The notes under the pieces were generated by a model, which ran no database searches, was not told the DNA's origin, and saw only the letters and a list, made by a program, of their open reading frames with translations. DNA of 64,000 nucleotides, taken from Nitrosovibrio tenuis. GTDB lineage: Bacteria; Pseudomonadota; Gammaproteobacteria; Burkholderiales; Nitrosomonadaceae. The DNA is taken from assembly GCF_900109785.1 (NCBI RefSeq), contig NZ_FOBH01000009.1, positions 1 to 64,000 of the forward strand. Direction: 5' to 3'. Below are positions 57,018-64,000 of this stretch, piece after piece. A program made the translations under genes and the position numbers. The first letter of the stretch is position 1. Each line of letters opens with the position of its first letter.

Positions 57018-58031
57018 TTATGAGCCTGCGTTTGCGCGAGCCGCAACCAGAAAGGTAACCGGACCGGCCGGGGTAATCCGCAATGGTCCACTTTGGCTCG
57101 CTGCGCGATAGGATTCGCCATCGACGATATAGTCGTCGTCTATCAGCAACTCCAATACCTGCTTATTGCAACTGTGATAACCGTTTTTCTCCTCGAGGGC
57201 GCCCCGGCGGCCGAAAAGTAGCTGCATTAACGAGCGCAGAGGACGCTTGCGCTGCTCCCGGATAAAAGTTACGTGCAACGGCTCCGGCTCCTGCCCCCAG
57301 TACGGCCGCATGCCAAACAGCAGCCGATCGAGGGTACTGGCGAAAAGAAATGCGAATGACCCTCGGTGAAGCTCGATATTTCTTTCAATGATGGACATTT
57401 GGACCGGCGCCCATGCCCCGCTACGACGCCCCAGAAGCACACCGGCCAAGTAGCCAAGTGTAATGATGGCTGAATAAATTTCCCCGGTAATACCCAGCTG
57501 CTTGATCCTGCTCTGCGAGAATATCACCGCTCGGGCAATAAGCCCCACGCCGAAGAACATTCCATAAACTTTTGCTGCCCCGGCTTGTTCGATGCACAGT
57601 ACATGGCGCTGCAATAGTATGGGCGGGGTCTCCTTCATTAAAAAATCCTTCAATTGCTGCAGGATGGATTCGGGGCTGCCACAAACACCCAGGTCGAGCG
57701 CTGTCATGTTGGTGGTACCGCCCGGCACGACTGCCAGCAACGGCCACTCGGCGCGTGGATGCGTTGCGAATAAATGACACAATACTCCTTGAACCGTACC
57801 GTCTCCGCCAACAACGACCAACAAATCAATACCGGCACCGATGAAGGCATCAACCGAAGCGTTAATCTCAAGCGCATTCGTTACTTCCCTGCAGGTGGCA
57901 CCCGGTATTCCGGACAGCGCTTGCCTTACTGACTCCTTGCGCTTGCGAATACGTCCGCTAAGCGGATTGAAAAGCAAGCCGATTGAAGCTGTTCCGGAAC
58001 CCAGTCTATCTATCCGTGACTTCTCTGCCAT
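57018..58031 (-). CDS. Diacylglycerol/sphingosine-kinase family lipid kinase
   Basis: 337 residues. DAGK catalytic domain with LLFNPLSGR, VVVGGDGTVQGVL (GGDGT 75-79) and VVPGGTTNMTALDLG (103-117). A C-terminal beta domain ends IDDDYIVDGESY. These kinases phosphorylate diacylglycerol, sphingoid or ceramide-like lipids using ATP. The start overlaps the 3' end of the CDP-alcohol transferase by 26 bases and the stop abuts the TAM41-like gene, so the three are probably coupled. Confidence 0.88.
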   Translation of the reverse strand: MAEKSRIDRLGSGTASIGLLFNPLSGRIRKRKESVRQALSGIPGATCREVTNALEINASVDAFIGAGIDLLVVVGGDGTVQGVLCHLFATHPRAEWPLLAVVPGGTTNMTALDLGVCGSPESILQQLKDFLMKETPPILLQRHVLCIEQAGAAKVYGMFFGVGLIARAVIFSQSRIKQLGITGEIYSAIITLGYLAGVLLGRRSGAWAPVQMSIIERNIELHRGSFAFLFASTLDRLLFGMRPYWGQEPEPLHVTFIREQRKRPLRSLMQLLFGRRGALEEKNGYHSCNKQVLELLIDDDYIVDGESYRAASQSGPLRITPAGPVTFLVAARANAGS

Positions 58032-59235
58032 TTGTCGTAATCATTAGAGGAACAAAAATACGAACAGCCAATTTCCCATCGTCGCGGCCAGGAACGATCT
58101 CCTCAAACCACGAGTGTAACGGTCCGCCGGACCGCCGTGCTTGCCAGCCCATCAGTACCCGCCCAGCCAGAAAAACGGTTGAAAGCAGATGCCAGACCAC
58201 GACGGACCCGAGCCCGATGTCCGGCCTGCCTATAAGCCAGCCACTTGTCAGCAGGATCAGGTTGGGATTGCGCCGGGCAGTGATGAGCCGGTTAAAAGAA
58301 TCAATAGGACGCCAGATGAAGATATCAAATGATGCCAGCCAGAATTGAAATGCGCCTTCACATAATCGGCCACCAATATATCCGACAAGTATAAGCACGA
58401 TCAGTACCGGCAAATCAGGTGTCGCCGTTAACCCTGCTGGCAGGCCGACCCCCCAGGCAATATACCAGAGTGGTGGATGAATAATATCCAGACCGTGATC
58501 AAGCACATCTCCAATACGGCTTGACGTAACCGTTACCCTCGCCAGTTTTCCGTCGACGGTGTCGAGGAAGGTCATCAGCCATCCCATCAGCAGACCTATA
58601 CCGTAGTGGCCATACCAGAAGGCGATTCCGGCCAGAACGGCAAATAAAAGACTGAGCAGTGTGACATGATTCGGCCGTAATCCGAAGCGCACGCAAAAAC
58701 GCGCAGCCCAGAATGCCGGGACAGGCCAGAGCCATTTCGTCACAAGATCGGTCACACCTTTGTATGATCGGGCAAATAATTCTGATTCGAGCGTTTCGCG
58801 GGTTTTACTACTGATCGGCAATATGTAGGGGAGGTCTCTTTTCTTAAGGTTCTGCCGGAGGCCCAACAAATTCAAATCTCTGAGGGAATGACAAGGTAAG
58901 TCAGCGCAAGCCTGTCCTCTTCCGCCCGCTATGAAGTCTGCCAGCACGTGCTGCACATTGCCTTCGGCAATCCGTAGAGCAACCGGCTGACGGCTGTCAG
59001 TGATCAGGATGAAGCTCGTTTGCGCGTTGATCAATGCTTCCAATACGCTGGCATCAAACAGATGATCCGCCCGTAACAGCAGCGCGGGACACTGCACAGG
59101 AATCTCCCCGGGGTCGTCGGTCAGCCTGGTTTGCTTGAACGGCTCTAGCATCCGTTGCAGACGCTCGCGCCCGCTCAAGCCCCAGATGTTCGTTTCGCTA
59201 TCGCCGATGATAAAAACATAAGTGGTCGGTGGCAT
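58006..59235 (-). CDS. CDP-alcohol phosphatidyltransferase with N-terminal nucleotidyltransferase-like domain
   Basis: 409 residues. The membrane part (about 165-390, six segments) carries the full catalytic signature D225-x2-DG-x2-AR-x8-G-x3-D-x3-D250 (read TVDGKLARVTVTSSRIGDVL). The first 130 residues look like a degenerate nucleotidyltransferase (ALLLRADHLFDASVLEALIN, residues 51-70), echoing LLTTADHALLTPSIV in the separate NTP-transferase of this operon. A similar fusion occurs in the bifunctional enzymes of di-inositol-phosphate synthesis. It would join a CDP-activated alcohol and an acceptor to form a phospholipid head group. Confidence 0.86.
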   Translation of the reverse strand: MPPTTYVFIIGDSETNIWGLSGRERLQRMLEPFKQTRLTDDPGEIPVQCPALLLRADHLFDASVLEALINAQTSFILITDSRQPVALRIAEGNVQHVLADFIAGGRGQACADLPCHSLRDLNLLGLRQNLKKRDLPYILPISSKTRETLESELFARSYKGVTDLVTKWLWPVPAFWAARFCVRFGLRPNHVTLLSLLFAVLAGIAFWYGHYGIGLLMGWLMTFLDTVDGKLARVTVTSSRIGDVLDHGLDIIHPPLWYIAWGVGLPAGLTATPDLPVLIVLILVGYIGGRLCEGAFQFWLASFDIFIWRPIDSFNRLITARRNPNLILLTSGWLIGRPDIGLGSVVVWHLLSTVFLAGRVLMGWQARRSGGPLHSWFEEIVPGRDDGKLAVRIFVPLMITTNGREVTDR

Positions 59236-59460
59236 TTACGATGGATTCGCTAAATTAAAAAAAGGGGGCAATTGCCGGATGTAGGGTTATGGCCGCTTGT
59301 TCGATAGAGATTGAGGTAGAAGTCATACCGTTCCACCGGCAGTGGCCCCGTCATCCGCGAACTCAGGCTATATACTGTCCCGCTCTTATCTGCCACGTTA
59401 CAGATAATTACCATCTGGCGGGCTATGGGCTTTTCACTTTCCAGAAAAAGTTGGGAGGAG
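59236..59460 (-). other. Spacer between lptG and the CDP-alcohol transferase gene
   Basis: 225 bases, the one loose join inside an otherwise tight operon. A minus-strand frame (59250-59492, 80 codons) crosses the lptG end but has no recognisable motif. Could be a small gene or leader; not called. Confidence 0.35.
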
Positions 59461-60525
59461 CTAAAAAATCCGCCTAAGCCAGAGGCTCGCAAGTAAAATC
59501 AGCATCAACCCTGGGAAAAGTGCGATGAGAGCCGGATTCAAACGCAGCAGCAAACCAGCGTTCGCAATAATTTGATCGAGCAAATAGACGCTCATGCCAA
59601 GCATGGAGGCAAGAATCAGTCTGTTGGCAAGCCCTGTTCGTACTGACCCAAAAACGAAGGGTATCGAAAATAATAACATCGCAATTGTAGTCAATGCTCC
59701 CCCCGCCTTGCGCCACAAGGCGAGTGCATAGGCGTCCGCTTCCTGACCCGTGGCGCGTAAAAACCGAACGTGCTGAAATAACTCGATCGGCGTCAGGCTC
59801 TCCGGTGGCTTGGTTAAAGTCGAAATGTCGTCCGGATTGAGGAATGATTTCCACTTCATCGAGTTTGTGTTTACGGATTCTATCCGGTTTCCCGTGAATG
59901 TCTTGGTCGTGACATCGCTTAGCTCCCACAGATCGCCATCGATGAAATCAGCATATTTAGCGTGAATGTATGTTTGCAAAAAACCATTGTCGTCGAAATG
60001 CATCACCTCGATATCCGCCGCCTTGCCCGCGTGCAGCATCTCCCCAATACGCAATATATTCCGTTCATCACGAGTCCAGATCCCCAGGCCCTTCCCAAGT
60101 TCTGCACTCTTTTCGAGCGCGGCGGCCCGGGTTGAAATAGCCTGCTGCTGGAGCTGGGCAGCGACAAACTGATCCAGTATGAGATTAAAAACTAATAGGA
60201 TTAACCCTACTGCGATAGGAATAAGACTAATACGAACGGGCGACACGCCTGCCGCTCGCATTACCGTTAATTCTGACCCGACAGCCAGCCGCCCCAACGC
60301 GATGACATTCCCCAGCAACGCAACAAAAGGTGCAAGCTGGATAAATCTTCTCGGCAGCAGCAACGCGGTGCTCAGAAACGCGTCTTTAACGGCATAAGTG
60401 CCCTTCCCCACATCGTGGAGCTGATCCAGCAAGTCAAGAAAGCTGAATAAAGGCAATAATATGGCCGTAGCGATTGCAAGACCTATAATTACCTGTACGG
60501 CCAGATAGCGACTAATTGTCGTCAT
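59461..60525 (-). CDS. lptG: LptG-type permease of the LPS/lipid transport ABC complex
   Basis: 354 residues from the ATG at 60525, which overlaps the lptF stop (ATGA); an upstream extension to 60645 lies inside lptF. YjgP/YjgQ family: membrane segments near the N-terminus (about 10-35, 58-80, 98-120), a central periplasmic beta-jellyroll domain (ALEKSAELGKGLGIWTRDER to LNPDDI) and three C-terminal membrane segments. LptG pairs with LptF and the LptB ATPase to extract LPS. Here the pair is embedded in a lipid-synthesis operon, so it may serve another lipid. Confidence 0.9.
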   Translation of the reverse strand: MTTISRYLAVQVIIGLAIATAILLPLFSFLDLLDQLHDVGKGTYAVKDAFLSTALLLPRRFIQLAPFVALLGNVIALGRLAVGSELTVMRAAGVSPVRISLIPIAVGLILLVFNLILDQFVAAQLQQQAISTRAAALEKSAELGKGLGIWTRDERNILRIGEMLHAGKAADIEVMHFDDNGFLQTYIHAKYADFIDGDLWELSDVTTKTFTGNRIESVNTNSMKWKSFLNPDDISTLTKPPESLTPIELFQHVRFLRATGQEADAYALALWRKAGGALTTIAMLLFSIPFVFGSVRTGLANRLILASMLGMSVYLLDQIIANAGLLLRLNPALIALFPGLMLILLASLWLRRIF

Positions 60526-61598
60526 CGACGCACAACTCGCTTCTGCCGGAAAGCAGATGACAAGGAGGCCAGGGCTGCAACAAACATAAGAATATAGAGC
60601 CACCAGACGCCCGGAACCCTGCCTATCGTTCCCTGCTCTACCCATGTTTGAGCTAATCCGCTCAGAATATAGTAGATAGCGAAAACCAGTGCTGCAGCAA
60701 ATATTGTCCTCTCACCTTTATCCTTGCGAGGCGGGGAGCGGCTGAACGGCACGGCAATCAAAGCAAGCAGGACTGTAGCGATGGGGCGGGAAAACCGCCA
60801 TTGTAATTCAGCAATATCGCGCGGCTTATCGGATTGCATTAAGACTCCAATGGGTGCCGCTCGCCGTCTGAAATTTTGTACGTTACCGCTATCGGTGAAA
60901 TAAACCAGTTTTTCAAATTGAGCAACAGTATCTTTTGCTCCCGAATGCATGAGCCGATAAATGAAGCCGTCCGTGAGATGTATCTGGGGTCGCTGGCCGG
61001 CTGCCAGTTCCTGCTGGCGAGCCTCTTTGGCCAGGATGATCTCGCTGACGCCGTTCTTGTTAGTGTAATGAAATACGTTCTCCATCTGCTTACCGGAAGC
61101 GTCTTTGGTCTGAATATAAACCACTCTGCCTTTGCGCTCACTTCCATAGAATCGTCCTGCCTGGAATCGATCGGTATTTAGTTCAGCCTCCGCCTGAGCA
61201 TTCAGCGTATAACTCTCTTCATAGGCCCATGGGCGAATGAAGATAGAAAGCACGCCGCTGACGATTCCTATAGGAATGGCAACCACCAATACCACAAAGG
61301 TTATGCGGTGGTCGCTCACGCCGGCGGAACGCAAAACACTTATTTCCTGATCCTTGTTCATCCGGCTGAGTCCCATGACGACCGCTACGTATAGCGAAAT
61401 CGACATCAGCACATCCAAGGCGATTGTCGTTTTCAGCAGTATGAGCTTCAGCGTAGCGGCGATGCCAAGCGACTCCGTCACCGCCCCAGACAGAAGACTG
61501 GCGCTGATGAAGCTTGAATATAATACCGCCAGGATGGTGACCACCACTGTAAACGGCATCAACAATTCCGTTGCAATATATCGTTCTATTATTTTCAA
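60522..61598 (-). CDS. lptF: LptF-type permease of the LPS/lipid transport ABC complex
   Basis: 358 residues. Opening MKIIERYIATELLMPFTVVV, then the LptF pattern SRMNKDQEISVLRSAGVSDH, a periplasmic jellyroll domain (about 130-265) and three C-terminal membrane segments with RPIATVLLALIAVPFSRSPP. Inner-membrane half of the LptBFG extractor. In many betaproteobacteria lptFG sits beside pepA; if a second pair exists there, this one is a specialised paralogue. The gap to the upstream gene is 62 bases. Confidence 0.9.
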   Translation of the reverse strand: MKIIERYIATELLMPFTVVVTILAVLYSSFISASLLSGAVTESLGIAATLKLILLKTTIALDVLMSISLYVAVVMGLSRMNKDQEISVLRSAGVSDHRITFVVLVVAIPIGIVSGVLSIFIRPWAYEESYTLNAQAEAELNTDRFQAGRFYGSERKGRVVYIQTKDASGKQMENVFHYTNKNGVSEIILAKEARQQELAAGQRPQIHLTDGFIYRLMHSGAKDTVAQFEKLVYFTDSGNVQNFRRRAAPIGVLMQSDKPRDIAELQWRFSRPIATVLLALIAVPFSRSPPRKDKGERTIFAAALVFAIYYILSGLAQTWVEQGTIGRVPGVWWLYILMFVAALASLSSAFRQKRVVRR

Positions 61599-61660
61599 GG
61601 ATTTTCTGCCGCTGCGTGAAACCGGGATTGATGGTTATCGGATGAATCCGAGAGTCCGGT

Positions 61661-62476
61661 TCACTCTCCGGTAATAGATGGGGTAGCGCTCAGCACGGAT
61701 TCCACAAGCAATAAATCTTCAACTTTATCAACGTCCACACCTGCTTGCGGATAAGGCAGAAACACTGGCCGAACTTTGATGCCAGTTTTGGCCGAGACCG
61801 CCTTCAATCCCCGGTCGATTGTCAACAATCCGAGCAAATATAAAAGAACCACCAGAGGATTAAACACTTGCGCAATCAATAACCATGGGCGCTTGCGCAA
61901 ATCCTCCGCTCGCTGCCAGAACGAAACAAGGCCGCGGCCGCGGTGATTGAGAAAAGCGTAGAGGTTGCAACCACAGAAGCCCCCATCTCGCAGCCGTATT
62001 ACGGTTCGCTTTGTGCCCGGAAACGCAGCCATTACATCTTCATGTTTGACCACCCCAACCGTAGCGTCGGCTTCCGACGTTTGCGATTTGCTTAAAAAAT
62101 ACTGCACTATCGAAGGCGTCAATAGTGCATGATCGGCCGTCGTCAATAATACAGGCGCATCCCGATCAATTCCGCTCAGGGCGCTGTTCGCGCTGCGGCT
62201 AGGCGAATCTAGATTGGGGATCCAAATGATCCGTCCGCTTTCGATGCGCTTTTCCAGCTCTGGACAATCGGAAAGCACGTGCTTGGGTGGACCGCATACT
62301 ACAATTTTGCGCACCATACCGCTGGCTTCCAGCGCATCGAGGACGCGAATAATCATGGGCGTGCCGCCGACCGGTGCAATTGCCTTACAGGCCACCCCTG
62401 TCTTACTTGCGATGGGGTCGTGTGCCGTGCGATCCGCCGCAAGGACGATAGCGGTAAACTGATCTTTTTCGCTCAT
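61661..62476 (-). CDS. MobA-like NTP transferase, degenerate loop, membrane-associated
   Basis: 271 residues. GT-A nucleotidyltransferase fold: AIVLAADRTAHD replaces the usual A-G-G-x-G-x-R loop, then CKAIAPVGGTPMIIRVLDAL, RKIVVCGPP, LLTTADHALLTPSIV (112-126) and a final DVDKVEDLLLVESVL. A hydrophobic stretch at about 180-205 (LLIAQVFNPLVVLLYLLGLL) is unusual for the fold and suggests membrane contact. It resembles inositol-phosphate cytidylyltransferase-type proteins in layout. In the operon it could make the CDP-alcohol used by the transferase downstream. Confidence 0.7.
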   Translation of the reverse strand: MSEKDQFTAIVLAADRTAHDPIASKTGVACKAIAPVGGTPMIIRVLDALEASGMVRKIVVCGPPKHVLSDCPELEKRIESGRIIWIPNLDSPSRSANSALSGIDRDAPVLLTTADHALLTPSIVQYFLSKSQTSEADATVGVVKHEDVMAAFPGTKRTVIRLRDGGFCGCNLYAFLNHRGRGLVSFWQRAEDLRKRPWLLIAQVFNPLVVLLYLLGLLTIDRGLKAVSAKTGIKVRPVFLPYPQAGVDVDKVEDLLLVESVLSATPSITGE

Positions 62477-62511
62477 TGGTGGTTACCAGGTTGCCTGCCG
62501 GATGGGCCCGG

Positions 62512-63690
62512 CTACAGCGTTTTTCCGTAAATGCGGTAACGCTTATACTCTCTGCAGCCTATGCTATCAAGCATTCTGCGCATGGGTTTGTTATCCTCAA
62601 GAATCCACGATAATTCAACCGCTCGAATGCCCCAGTCTCTCCCCGTTTTTCTCAACGCGTCGATCGCCATGAACGCCAGCGCCGCCCCGAGGGGCGTATT
62701 CTGGAATTGCCTGCGCACTCCCATCAGAGGGATTCGGGCAGTATGAACTTTCCTGGATCTAAGGTGCTTGATCAGCCGGGCCCAGCCAAATGGGAACAGC
62801 TTTCCGTCAAGCTCGGAAAAAATCTCGTTGAGATTGGGTAACCCCACCATGAAAGCAGCCGGAATGCCATCCACCTCGGCAATCGCAATAGCCTCATCGG
62901 GTACAAGCAGGCGGAGGCTATTTCCAAGCTCCGCAAACTCGGCCTTGGTAAAGGGAACGAACCCCCAGTTACCGGACCAGGCATCGTTAAATATATCGCG
63001 CAGCACTTCGATCTCTTCGCTGAATTTGCCGCGATTCAAGGCCCTTAGCCGTATCTGCCGGGAAAATCTCTCGGCGAGCGCACTCATCAGTCGGGGAGCC
63101 TCGAAGTCCGCGTCCACCCAGTAGGCAAGCAGATCCTTTTGCGGGCGAAAGCCTTGCTCTTCGAGCATGCGTCCATACCAACTGCGCGAATGGGGCATCA
63201 TCACCACCGGAGGGGTATCAAACCCCTCTACCAGAATGCCGCACTCCTGGTTGATGGATAAATTGAACGGTCCGCTTATTTGCCTGGCATGCCGGGCAAC
63301 CAGCCATTTTTCAGCCGCGTTCACCAGCCATTTGAATACCTCCGCATCTTCGATGGCTTCCAGTAAACCGAAATGTCCGGTATCGGAACCATAGCGTCCC
63401 CGGTGCAACTGATCAATTTGCGCGCTGATCCTGCCTACCGGCCGATTATCCCGGTACGCAACCCATGCCTGCCATTCTCCATGCTCGAAAAAAGGATTGA
63501 ATTTGGAAAAGTGCAAGCGCCGTTCCAGACGTAACGGTGGCACCCACAGCGGATCATCCGCATAAACATGCCATGGGACATCGATAAATACGCCCAGCTC
63601 GCGCCGATTTGTGACCGGGCGTACGACAACTCTTCCGGATTGGGACTCGGCGGCTTCAACCACGACTGACGATGGCTCTAACTGCTGCAT
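62512..63690 (-). CDS. Long GNAT-fold acyltransferase (bacterial ceramide-synthase-like family)
   Basis: 392 residues from the ATG at 63690 (MQQLEPSSVVVEAAE); the frame is open to 63912 but the extra 74 residues look non-coding. Conserved blocks: VPWHVYADDPLWVPPLRLER, FNPFFEHGEWQAWVAYRDNR, GHFGLLEAIED, ISGPFNLSINQECGILVEGF and a C-terminal GNAT-like domain (AVELSWILEDNKPMRRMLDS). Proteins of this type are usually named N-acetyltransferase or dATP pyrophosphohydrolase, and bacterial ceramide synthase of Caulobacter is, to my knowledge, from such a family. First visible gene of the lipid operon, so an N-acylation step is likely. Confidence 0.6.
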   Translation of the reverse strand: MQQLEPSSVVVEAAESQSGRVVVRPVTNRRELGVFIDVPWHVYADDPLWVPPLRLERRLHFSKFNPFFEHGEWQAWVAYRDNRPVGRISAQIDQLHRGRYGSDTGHFGLLEAIEDAEVFKWLVNAAEKWLVARHARQISGPFNLSINQECGILVEGFDTPPVVMMPHSRSWYGRMLEEQGFRPQKDLLAYWVDADFEAPRLMSALAERFSRQIRLRALNRGKFSEEIEVLRDIFNDAWSGNWGFVPFTKAEFAELGNSLRLLVPDEAIAIAEVDGIPAAFMVGLPNLNEIFSELDGKLFPFGWARLIKHLRSRKVHTARIPLMGVRRQFQNTPLGAALAFMAIDALRKTGRDWGIRAVELSWILEDNKPMRRMLDSIGCREYKRYRIYGKTL

Positions 63691-64000
63691 AACATATTGT
63701 CGGGTTGATGTTCCGTTAAAAGGCGCCAACCACCGGCCGGCTATTGAAATCCTGAGCAGATACTGTCGGCAGGATCGCAAACTCCGCTTCGGCTGGAGGA
63801 TATGCCTTTTTCCGGTGTACCTGCAGAGATTCCCTGTATGGTGGAATGGTCGACGTGCGTAACTCGTGACACGCTGATGACGTGTTGATATTATAATAGG
63901 TTTACGGCTCAAGTGGACTTGGCAATGTTGTTGCGGTGCCGCTAAGCATCAGGTGGCGCTGGGGCTATAAGTCCGGTATCCGCTGAAGCAAGAAAAAGGG
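63691..64000. other. Upstream region of the lipid operon, window edge
   Basis: 310 bases without a supported gene. A TATAAT-like hexamer lies on the minus strand near 63890 (CTATTATAATATC), but no matching -35 is evident. Genes further upstream of the operon are beyond the window. Confidence 0.4.

Noticed and set aside
59250-59492. 80-codon minus-strand ORF between lptG and the CDP-alcohol transferase
   Set aside because: No motif, overlaps the lptG end; left as possible spacer or leader.

Overview
The window looks like chromosomal DNA of a betaproteobacterium, most likely a Nitrosospira-like member of the Nitrosomonadaceae. This is inferred from gene content: the block proS / rppH / cytochrome c peroxidase / hfq-hflX-hflK-hflC-DUF2065-hisZ-purA, two PEP-CTERM proteins, paralogous beta-barrel porins and a large surface-polysaccharide region. 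No rRNA, tRNA or CRISPR array was recognised.

Layout. (1) 1-8.5 kb is an accessory patchwork: a decayed IS3-family transposase cut into a ThiF-like gene fragment, a frameshifted plasmid-related protein, a sliver of a group II intron reverse transcriptase, an IS orfA stub fused to a ParE toxin remnant and an IS256-family remnant. These lie between two PEP-CTERM genes (nidogen-like and HAF-repeat) and an intact LysR / pirin / DoxX module. (2) 8.5-19.7 kb is core housekeeping: proS, rppH, ccp, hfq, hflX, hflK, hflC, hisZ, purA, GNAT. (3) 19.8-25.1 kb has two intact BBP2-type porins, a third decayed copy, a SufR-like four-cysteine HTH regulator and a divergent lipoprotein. (4) 25.2-31.9 kb is core metabolism: ilvA, rpiA, phoU, ppx, corA and a class II cyclic-nucleotide phosphodiesterase-like gene. 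(5) 32.2-56 kb is a cell-surface glycan region: glycosyltransferases, an O-antigen ligase/polymerase, an ATP-grasp protein, and three separate sugar-activation modules. The modules are KdsB-like / HpaI aldolase / 2-hydroxyacid dehydrogenase / epimerase / HAD; PtmA-like SDR / Gfo-Idh / CMP-acylneuraminate synthetase; and NeuB followed by a CMP-sialate-synthetase-HAD fusion. (6) 56.0-63.7 kb is one compact minus-strand operon of lipid genes.

The lipid operon is the best candidate for an undescribed system. In transcription order it has a long GNAT-fold protein, a degenerate NTP-transferase, LptF, LptG, a CDP-alcohol phosphatidyltransferase with an N-terminal nucleotidyltransferase-like domain, a diacylglycerol-kinase-family lipid kinase and a TAM41-like nucleotidyltransferase. 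Several neighbours overlap or abut. The set reads as a pathway that acylates, phosphorylates and decorates a membrane lipid and exports it through a dedicated LptFG permease. Similarity of the first protein to the family containing bacterial ceramide synthase makes a sphingolipid-like product plausible. That is inference; the upstream genes lie outside the window.
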